This document shows, in pieces, positions 1-9,700 of a stretch of 29,976 nucleotides of DNA. The stretch covers positions 929-30,904 of the forward strand of contig JAIPMN010014411.1 in NCBI GenBank assembly GCA_020650975.1. Direction: 5' to 3'. This DNA comes from Apostichopus californicus. Taxonomy: Eukaryota; Echinodermata; Holothuroidea; Aspidochirotida; Stichopodidae. The position numbers and the translations under genes are program-made. Under the pieces are notes generated by a model. That model did no database searches. It saw only the letters and a list, made by a program, of their open reading frames with translations, and was not told the origin of the DNA. Position 1 is the first letter of the stretch; every line of letters starts with the position of its first letter.

Positions 1-1283
1 GGGAGGGGAGTGGAAGTTTTAGCATTCTAAAAATCTGAGGACATTATATACTTCTCTGTTTGTTATATAGGCTTTTTCAGTGTTATAGCCTGAGTTAAAT
101 ACTATACAAACGGTTATTTGAAGAAGTAAAAAACAAATGTAACAAATGAAACCCTTGCCTTGAGAGTGCCCCTATTAAGTGACTCATTGCCAAACACGCT
201 GGGTCTCGGAGCACACTGCAGAATAGAGTGTCGAATCAGACTATATGACCAGCAACAGGGCATGTCGGGAGACCTGTGGAGAGTGGAAGGGGTATTGCAT
301 TTCTGATGATGATTATGAAAAGAACAATAACCTTTTGTGAAAATGGTTCTTTGTGAAATTTTTATATCTTATAAGTAGTAAATGATTGGTAACTGTAATT
401 TTACCCCCCTGTCCCCACCACCATGTTGCACCGCTCTGTCTACTATCGGTGATATACGTGGGACGGACGGACGATTTTGGGTTTAACCCCTTAGGCGTTC
501 TCCTCTAAGCCAGAGCATGTGATCAGGATGTGGCTGTTTCCTGCATTCACTTATCCTTATTCATCTGGGCCTCAGCAAAGGATGTAACTTCCTGTTAATG
601 CTATTAAATTGAAACAGTGACGGAAGTTCCGTAAAGGAAGCTCTGTCGATTTGTGAAGATACAGTTTGTGTAAAAATTATGTCCATCTCCCTTCCCTTTT
701 AATTTGTGTGTTTCCTGTTATTGCCTGTAGCAACAAAGAGTCAAGTTTGCTGTTTGCGTCCCATCCCGTTTTTTTTTTCTTTCTGTAAGGTTAAACGTTA
801 ACGTGTGTAAAATATACTACGCCAGTATTATTTGCAAAATCTTTGCATATATATGACGTATACCACTGAAAGTAATATCAATGAACTTGTTGTAAGCATC
901 AGGCAGTATCTTTGTTATTGTTTTTTGTTGACTGATCTGACCTAATTTCGTGACTTGAATACATCAAGGTATTTGCACTGATATATCGCTTCATCGATTT
1001 TTTGTCAAGCAGAGTCAATATTTATCCAATGAGAGACGGTGTTTTGCGATGATTGTGAATGTACCGTAATAACGGCAAAACGACACATACGTAAATTTGT
1101 GTACGGATTTACGCGCGAAAATTTAAAAACCTGGTTACGTTCTTGGTAGTTTCACTGTCGTCTGCCACAGTAGATGTTGAACGTCGTATCGTGTTCGTTT
1201 TTAATATTATATACGTATTCTCATGATAACAGTGTGGATTAATGTTGTACATTCAGCTTTCTAATCGTTTTGGTATTCAACAG
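1..1283. other. Non-coding, nothing recognised
   Basis: AT-rich single-copy-looking DNA with stops in all frames. No exon, repeat or SAND-domain coding segment of SAMD11 was seen. Confidence 0.6.
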
Positions 1284-1336
1284 CCTCGAAATCTGAAAGC
1301 GGAGAAGAAAGGACTGTTAAACCAGACAAGTTCAAG
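1284..1336 (+). CDS. Candidate upstream exon of the SAMD11-like gene
   Basis: A 53-nt block follows a good acceptor (tattcaacag) and ends at a consensus donor (aag/gtaagt). Read in the first frame it is open, gives RNLKAEKK, and ends with two leftover bases that complete a codon with the first base of the exon at 6548. Human SAMD11 has an RNLKKE stretch N-terminal to its KRARS motif, which supports the link weakly. The third frame (SESGEERTVKPDKFK) is also open but would not match the next exon's phase. It is short, and no exon is recognised in the 5.2 kb that follows, so it may be spurious. Confidence 0.42.
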
Positions 1337-3650
1337 GTAAGTTTAACATTCCTAACCATTCCTTTGCTGATCACGTGGTTATATAGTTATATGTGGGGTC
1401 GACTCTATCCAACATGTACCACCGATCCCTTCTTCCCCTCCCCAGATCCCTCCCTCCCGTAGAAAAGGAAAAGAAGAAAAGTCGGGTGAAAACCTGTGAA
1501 TGACAACATAGATCTGTAATTGTTATTATGGCGTTGCAATTGACAATTGCTTGGGATAACCAATAGGCATATGAAGTCCTATATTTGTATTGTTTACAAC
1601 ATAACAGAGCCATCGTAGCTGCCCTGGTATTCAAAGTGGGAGTCGCCCCCACCCCCTTTTACAGGTCACTAAACAGTTTGGAAAATTCGGCCGATATTTA
1701 TGGGGCAAAAAAGTTCAGGCAAAATCTTGAACATAAATTGCTTCAAAAGTCGCAAAATATAAAACCCGTTTTGTAACTAAGCAACATTAATCATATAATG
1801 ACAATTTCTCACAAGGGATCAGGGGAACACCAGCTCCTCCCCTTAGGCCCCTTCCTCTTGGCACATCAGCCGCCACTGGTTGGTCGCCTTCAACATGATG
1901 CAAAGAAAATTATTCGGGACTTACAAGAAGTAACAGTAACTTACGAATACCGCGCGTTAGAAAATAAGTTTAATAACTGCACCATTTTCCATTCGATGTA
2001 GTTTCGGTCAACAGATTAACTTTCGCGGCAGCCGGTAAAGGACATTTAAAGAAAATGGAGTATAAGGGGACACCTTTGTGAGAGGGACTATATACAACCC
2101 CTACTTATACATTAACATCTACGCACATTACCAAAATGGCTGTCGCAAACAAGAGATGGGGAAGGAATGATTTGTTTTTATCGTTTTCATTAAACGCAGT
2201 GTGGTGTTGAATTATACAGCTGGGAGTTGTAATCGACGGAGAATCAAAAATAGGGCGTTTTGACGTTATATAAGTTTTAGCCTCTGCCAGAGGCGTTAAG
2301 CGCCAGATCGCGCCCAAGAACTATTTACGTCACTTGTCCCCACGTTTTGCACTGTTCATATAGCATATTCCCGGCCCGTCCATTTATATTTCCGGGACCC
2401 CAAGTTAACCCCGGCCCGGGGGTTGCCAGCCCTCCCTCATCCCCTCTCGCTCTAGGCCTACCTCCGTCGCCCCATAATTATATCGATCATGGGTTGTTCC
2501 CATCCCTGGATCCGGATTGGCGAATGAGTAACCGCCGTGTCGTCTGCCATAGTGTGTTGCTTTTAGTGAGTTGATATGACTCCCCACACGGTAGGTGTGC
2601 ACCGGCCGACGTGAATTGCAGGAAAAGGAAAATCACACTCGGCGTGCATAACCAACGCTTGGTTCATTCTGACTAATATAGATCGTGTTAACAGCCGTCA
2701 AAGTCGATTAAAAACTACGTTTATAGGAGATCTTGGATCTTTAAATCGCCAACAAAATATGCTGTTGCTAAAGGCTTTAAAGCCATTTCATTATCGTCTA
2801 TGCAATTTGCAGAATGTTGTTTAACATAATATTTGCAGCTTCATTAGTAACTTACTTACTTCCCCTTACCCCATCCCATAAATTCTGGCCCGCCACTCAT
2901 TTCGCGTTTGTGGCTCAATTGTAGCATGGATAGCAAGAGGGCCCGGGAATTCGTGGAGAAGACCGGAAAATATGGAATGTAAAAGCAATGGCGCAACCAC
3001 GTGTACTTAAGGTATACTTAAGTGTACAGTAGGCCTACGCAAATATACAAAATATATGTATGGTACAACCTAAAAGTTGCAAAATAGAATACCATTTATA
3101 TTTAAGCGCCCTCCATTTTACCACATTTCTCAAAGGGTACGAGCCACCCCTCCCTTCCTCACCTCGACGACATAACATCTTGGTTACCTCCTCCTCCTGT
3201 ATATATAAATGCTGGTTAAAAGTCTTTTGGAAGTCTTCTTAAGACTAGACGTGATGGGGGGGGGGGCGGGGTGGGGGGGGGCCTTATATGTTATACCTTT
3301 ATATATTATTACTTCGCTCCTCTCTTACCTGTCTCCCTCTAAATATCTGCACTTTCCCATCTACCTAAACTACACTTAAAACGTTTTACCACTGCCCCTC
3401 CCTCTCCGGGCACTGTCTACCTCCTTTCGAATCTACCATTCCGATGACTACTGTGCATTTCTTGTAACAGGAATATTTCAACGTTTTTTCGTCGAATTTT
3501 CTTCACTTTGATGATCGTTTCGTGGGCTTTCATTCCAGGAATCCAGTTCTATCACCTTTTGGCGAAGCACTATAAAAGTATCTTATTTACATGTTTTATG
3601 TCACTCTCATACCTCGTGTGTGTCCGTGGACTTTGTTTTTTGTACGGGTA
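1337..3650. other. Probable intron or upstream DNA, nothing recognised
   Basis: No supported exon. Contains the poly-G run at 3256-3281 and a pyrimidine-rich stretch at 3300-3420. Short open frames lack family similarity. Confidence 0.5.
3256..3281 (+). repeat. Poly-G tract
   Basis: Near-continuous G run broken by single c and t bases. Similar G or C homopolymers occur at 12779-12788, 13896-13906, 13940-13951, 15058-15070 and 25799-25808. They are prone to length error. Confidence 0.9.
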
Positions 3651-3929
3651 CTAGTTGCACGACGCCTTCGTTAGGGATTGCTTTGCTCGACCCAGTTGCT
3701 CCTTGTGAGACGTGGTCCTTAAGCCTTCCATCTTATGGTGTTTAGAGGATTTTCTCGTGTGCCGCTTTCTAGACAGCCTTTCTAGGCCGGGCAACGACCC
3801 GCCTCCGTTTAACAGGGACGGATTCACCGAAATACAGACCGCAACAGCCTTCGGGCGCATGAAGACAAGATGGGAATCCTGGAACAGACCCAGAGCGGCG
3901 ATCAGACGGGACAGGACGGGACCCGACGC

Positions 3930-5510
3930 TCAGCCGTCCAGGTTCACTTTGGTGCCCGGCCCTAGAGGTGCCCACCCTACCACGGTCTACCCGATGATAG
4001 GGGAGATTGTCAAACCATGCCCATCGAGGGATCTTGGATCCGGATGCTTGGGTACTGGACGCCGAGAGATCCTCTCTTTGTCTATTTGGATGACTAGTTG
4101 GTTTTGGCGATTCTAACCAAGACACTGCCGACAACACCGCTCTCACGGTTGACCTTCTAGCCCACCTGGCTTGAATCGTCGACAGAGAGAAATCGCAGCT
4201 AGTCCAGAGACAACAGGTCAAATACTTCGGCGCCCAATTAGACTTCAACCAAGGACTGGTATGTCCATCATCAGAAAGAGTCGAACCACTAATTCGAATA
4301 CCCCCTCGTATGCTCAGCAGCCAGTCGTCATGTGGCGAGAGTTGGTTACGTCTACTGGGACTGATGACCAGCCTGGTCGAAATTATCCCATTTTGCAGGC
4401 TTCGAATGAGGCCAATCCAGATTCACTTGCTGGAGTTTTACAGTCCAGACGAATCCGAATTAGAAATGCGAGTCCCCAGTTCACCATTGGATCCAGTTCC
4501 CCTACATTGATGGGCGAATACCAAAAACTGGGCCGGAGAAAGACCATTTCATCAAGGTAGACTTCTAACGTCTATCACCTCAGACGCTTTTGAAGCCTTT
4601 TGGCAAACGCTGACGGTCTCTGGGACTTGGTCGAACTGCAACAGAATTCGTCACATCAACGAACTCGAACTCGAGGCAGTAGTGAGAGCACTTCACTATT
4701 TCTGAGAGCATCTCCGGGGTCACACGGTGACAGCGTTCACAGACAATACAACGTGGTGTCTTACATCAACAGAGAGTGAGGCACCAGATCGAGTCGCCTG
4801 TGCCAGGCAACATGGGATCTTCTCCTTTGGTGTCATCAGAACGATAGCCTTCTCAGAGCTTCCCACATAGCGGAGAAAAAGAATCAGATAGCGGACGTAC
4901 TCTCCAGGGAAAACATGAATCCGACGGAATGGTCCCTAACTCAACAAACTTGCAACATTGGTTTTGACATTTTCAACCGTCTTTACGTCAACCTCTTTGC
5001 CTCAGTCGAGAACGCCAAGCTTCCAGCCGTTTGTTCCAGGGTGTTCCATCCTCAACCTTGCGCTATCGATGCAATGTCAATATCCTGGGATTGGATGCAG
5101 GCGTACGACTTCCCTCTGCTCTGTCTCATACACAAGGTTCTTCTGAAGCTACAGACATCCAGGACCAGACTTCTACTCATAGCTCCCAGGTGGCCCAGGA
5201 GACCATATTCCCCACTTCGAGAATTTCAACGCAGCCTGCCGGACTCCCCACACCTACTATCTCAGACCAAGGGGAGAGTCTTCCACCCCAACATCCGATC
5301 CCTAAACCTGACGTCGTGGTCATTTCCAAGTCTTACCTCCTAGCGCGGGGCTTTACTGAAGACGCTGCCGATATGACAGCAGCAGCGAGACGACCCGGCA
5401 CCGTCAGAACTTATTCTTCACGACTTACAAATTACCACCAATGGTGTGCAGACACCCTGATTGTTCCATGTACAGCAACTGTGAACCAATTTACAGATTT
5501 CTTCGACTAG
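3930..5510 (+). mobile_element. Degenerate DIRS-like tyrosine-recombinase retrotransposon
   Basis: Fragments in several frames follow the order of a DIRS element. At 3940-4020 is a worn reverse-transcriptase stretch (MIGEIVKPC). At 4083-4094 is the YLDD catalytic motif, with a stop codon immediately after. At 4211-4510 follows the RT/thumb region (KYFGAQLDFNQGLV, LLGLMTSLVEIIP). At 4560-4900 is RNase H (HINELELEAVVRALHYF, HIAEKKNQIADVLSREN), broken by a stop and a frameshift. At 4915-5343 is the DIRS-specific linker (PAVCSRVFHPQPCAIDAMSI, LLIAPRWPRRPY). At 5290-5510 is the N-terminal core-binding part of a tyrosine recombinase (RRPGTVRTYSSRLTNYHQWC). The recombinase catalytic His/Arg and Tyr were not found. 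Multiple stops and shifts make it inactive. It lies upstream of, or in an intron of, the SAMD11-like gene. Upstream sequence from about 3660 and downstream to about 6230 may also belong to it. Confidence 0.82.
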
Positions 5511-6547
5511 AGTAGACAGCGGCAGCCCACGGGGCGTTCGCAGACGGGTTCTCGGTAGGTACTAACAACATCATTTAACAGTCATACGAGGAATGTCCAA
5601 CCGAAGACTCACCATCCACAAACACCACATGCACACAAGCCGCTTCCGATGCAAGGGGTGTCGGTTAAGTAGTGTTGGGTACTTCCTTCGAGTAGGTCCC
5701 GTCCGGTTGGGCCTCCCAGCATTGTAACAGTGCCACTCCGTGCAGATGTTGAATGGGAGACAGGTACGTAAGAGAGGGGCGAAGTAAATTTCCCAAAAAC
5801 TTACAGGTATTGGAATTTACGAGCGACGATACTTACCTGTTCCTCCTCCCACCTCCATGTGCAAGACCTACACCTACGCTTTTTACTCCGACGGCTGAGC
5901 TTCATACGACCTGTAACGCCGTCCTTATTAGGAGCTCTACAGATTGTCACGAGAACTCTTCATCTCACACTGTCGTCACTCGTTGCACCCAGTTGTAACC
6001 ACCTACTTCCTGATTAGGAACAGGAGGGGTCAGACGATCTAATCTCAGAAACCAAACCTGTGAGGTGAGTCTTCGACACTTTGCAGGCGGCCATCATTGT
6101 CGTTACCTTGTTTACTGTTGCTCTTGAAGCACATAACTATTCGACACCACATGTAACCTTGCGCACATTCCACTTTTGTTTTCACGTCGTAGGGTCTTGG
6201 TCAGTCAGAGGAGCTCGCGTTTTTATTTTTAACTTTTGAGTTTTGTTCTTTACTTGTTTTGTTCCTGCTGCGGCTCGTAATAACTACCCTACCCGATTCC
6301 CCTACCTGTGAATGGAGAGTCCATAGGTCATGGTAAATCGGGAAGGAGGATAGAGTAGGCGGTGCCCAGTGCTAAAACGTTTCAATAGTAGTTTTAAGTA
6401 GATGGGCAAGTGCATATGTTGAGTGGGAGAAATGTAAAAGTATCGTCGTTCGTAAATCCCTAAACCAATAAGTTTTGTGTGGAATTCCGTTAAAATCGTC
6501 CAGTAATTTTAATATGCTTGTTTTTTTCTCTCTCTCCTTCATTTAAG
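5511..6547. other. Flank of the DIRS-like element
   Basis: No gene is recognised. It may contain the lost recombinase catalytic part and terminal sequences of the retroelement. Agatgttgaatgggagacag (5744-5763) resembles atatgttgagtgggagaaat near 6415, a possible worn repeat. Confidence 0.35.
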
Positions 6548-6711
6548 GCACCATCTTGACGACATGTCTATTGACAATTTCAGAGAATATTCTTCGATCA
6601 GAAGTTCCAATTTAAAACGAGCCCGCAGCGCCTCACCCGTGGACGACATTTATGACGAAGAGCAAAGGAAACTCTTTGAAATGGCCAACTCGCCAGAACC
6701 AAATAACATCG
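6548..6711 (+). CDS. SAMD11: SAMD11-like exon with first KRARS motif
   Basis: This 164-nt exon lies between a pyrimidine-rich acceptor (ctctctctccttcatttaag) and donor g/gtaaga. It starts with one base of a split codon and encodes 54 residues plus one leftover base. An in-frame ATG at 6564 (gacgacATGtc) could serve as an alternative start. The basic LKRARSASP at residues 22-30 looks like part of a nuclear localisation signal and is the best-conserved element outside the SAM domain. The second half is acidic (DDIYDEEQRK). Confidence 0.85.
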
Positions 6712-9700
6712 GTAAGATTGATATAACGGTTAACGGGTGTTCAAGTTAAACAGTATGAGAAAGGCATTTGGAAACAACTAAAAATCGGTATATCATTCAA
6801 CTGCAGAAAAAGGGAGTAACGGTGGGTCGGAAGGGATGGGTGGGTGGGAGAGAGTGGGTCAAGGGTATGGGGGAGGTGAGAGTTCCAGAGGAGGAGGAGG
6901 GCGTACAGAAAAATGGAAACATGGAGAACATAGGTCAAGGTTAAATCTTTGAAATTGAAAAGTTGTTATCAAAACAAACTTCAAATTACGAACAAAGGCG
7001 TCCGAAGGAAAAGGGCGGCCTGGGTGGGTGAGGTAAGGGGGGTTGACAATGTATGTGATATGTGCATAGAATGTGAATTTTGACGTCACTTTCAATCACA
7101 GTGGTGCCCTTAAAACGTGCCAACTTGTATCATAATAATCAACTACCTGAATCGAACACGGGTAAGTGTATAGAGCTTAAAGGGGGAGGGTTGGGTGGGT
7201 GTGTGTGGTGGTGGAGGAGCGGGCTTGCTTCAAATCCTGATAACGTCTAGTACTAACGTTAATACCAGACTAAGGGAGCTCTTCACGTGTCATTTTTTGC
7301 TGCCAATTTTCTACAGAATCTCTTCAGAGATCTCTAGCAGCTGATAGCCATCAATCCACGCTACCAAGCAGTCCCGCTGAGAGGATCACCACCAGTGATA
7401 TCAACCATAATGAAAGCATGTCTGCTTCGTCGTCGAGTTCATCGATATTAACCTCCTATTACACAGTCACAAAACCGGTCGGGAAAAACCGAAAACAGAC
7501 AGCCCCGAAGCATCTCGATGTTAAAAAAGAGGTCAAAGAGGTAAATATCATAGTCCCTTTCCTGTCTTCTCGTAAATGTCAAATCCCTCCCTTTTCCATT
7601 TTGTGTGATTCTGAGTTTTCTTGTTATCAGCGAGTCTAGAATCTAATGTGGTGACGAAATTGTCAATTACCATCTATACCTCCACCGTTCCCTAAACCCA
7701 TATACCCCCATCAATCCTTCATTTATCCCATATACCACATCAATCCTTCATCCATCCCTAATCCCATATACCCCCATCAACCCTTTATCCATACCTAATC
7801 CCATATACCTCCATCAATCCTTCATCCATCCCTAATCACATATAACCCCATCCCTAATCTCATCTACCTCCATTAATCCTTTATCCATCCCTAATCTCAT
7901 AAACCCCCATCAATCCTTCATCCATCTCTAATCACATATAACCCCATCCCTAATCTCATCTACCTCCATCAATCTTTTATCCATCCCTAATCCCATATTC
8001 CTCCATCAATCTTTTATCCATCCCTAATCCCATATACCTCCATCAATCTTTTATCCATCCCTAATCCCATATACCTCCATCAATCTTTCATCCATCTCTA
8101 AATCCAGTTTGCTCTCAATTTACCTGTCATATAGTTTCATTCATATTTCCCGAGACGCGTATAAAAACAAAACACCTAGGAAAATATTTATTTCAACACG
8201 GTTGCCAAGCTATTATGATATAATTTCAGTTTTCTCTTTTCCATTTCCATTTAGAAAGTTCCACACATCGCTCTTACCAACTTCTCATCAAACTTTAAGT
8301 CACATCAGCCAATGAGGCCGAGGTAAGTAACAACTTTAAAAGATAGAAGGCGGAGATATTCTTAGAGCAATACATTTTCGTAAGTCATTGTTAAACAAAA
8401 CAAAATATAAACAACCCTTTTATTTATTTATTTTTCCTGCTACGGTGAGCTTGTTGTTGTTGTCGTGTAATTTGCGTTGTCATGGGAGACATCAGTGAAC
8501 AGTCTAAGTAACATATTAGCACGAACTTGCGTGTGGATCATTTGAGGGGTGGGGGAGAGACCCCCACCCCCCTAAATGAGAGTCGGATTCAATGACCCCA
8601 CGGCAACACGTCCTCCTTCTTATCACTGGATGCGACTGACTTGGCTTATAATAGATTCTATTATAAGCCAAGTCAGTCGCATCCTAGGCGAACGTCAGCA
8701 GTCAGTGAACACGTCATATCATCTTCACCTTCAAAGTAAACTTGCTGGGGTTCTCAACAACAGTAGCCACCCTCTACACATTAATTTGGAAAGTGCAATA
8801 ATACCCCGCAGTGGGCGGATGAGACTACCCCGTGCCGTTACGAATCGTTACAAATCCTCCTTTATCCCTCGTTGTATTAAACTTCATAATGAATCTTTTA
8901 CTCGTTAGGTCAGTAATCTTGCTCATTGTACAATCCAATGTTTCACAAGTATCTCTGGTGCTGTTTTACTGTATTTTGTATTTTAGCGTTTTTACGTATC
9001 TTGCCAGCTTTGTTTTAAGTCTTATGTCTTAGTATTTGAGAGTCTGATATATTTCGTGTGTATTTTATGTACTGTACGTATGTTTTATATTGTGAGCAAT
9101 CAATTGCCCAGCTTGGGATGCAATAAAGAGAATCTGAATCTGAATCTGAATCTGGATCCGTCCCCTAGTATGAGTGAAATCTTGGGATTGCCAAGATTCC
9201 ACGCATTTGAAAATTTACTCTTAAAACTTTAAACCATCAAATTTTGAAAAGGAAACGGTTTAATATTATGTATAGCTAACTTTTTTCATGTGTTAAAGGA
9301 GACACAAGCCCATCCGTTATTAGTGTATGTGATAGAGATAACTGTCATTAACAACTTCCAAACAGCTACAAACAAAAATCTTATTTCAGTTGGAAGATAT
9401 CACAGATTTAATGTACCGTCCACACAAGGCTGAAGACTCGATCTAGTCTAATAATGACGTCATTGAGCGACACGTGCTTCACTTTTTATGTGTGATTTAT
9501 TTTATTTATTATAATGTTTATTTTCTGTATGGGAGGTAGCTTTTGCAACTGTTGAATCTACCACAAGAAAACAAAAAGAGAATCTAAATGTGACCTAATG
9601 AGGGAATTGGTTTCATGGTTTCGATGTCAACGTTTATAACAGTTTACCTTGAAAATTTGACAAGAAAACAAAAGAGACAATGATCTCAGATCGTGGTGAC

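Noticed and set aside
3769-4248. 159-codon - strand frame
   Set aside because: Antisense to the DIRS-like reverse-transcriptase remnant, which has recognisable motifs on the + strand.
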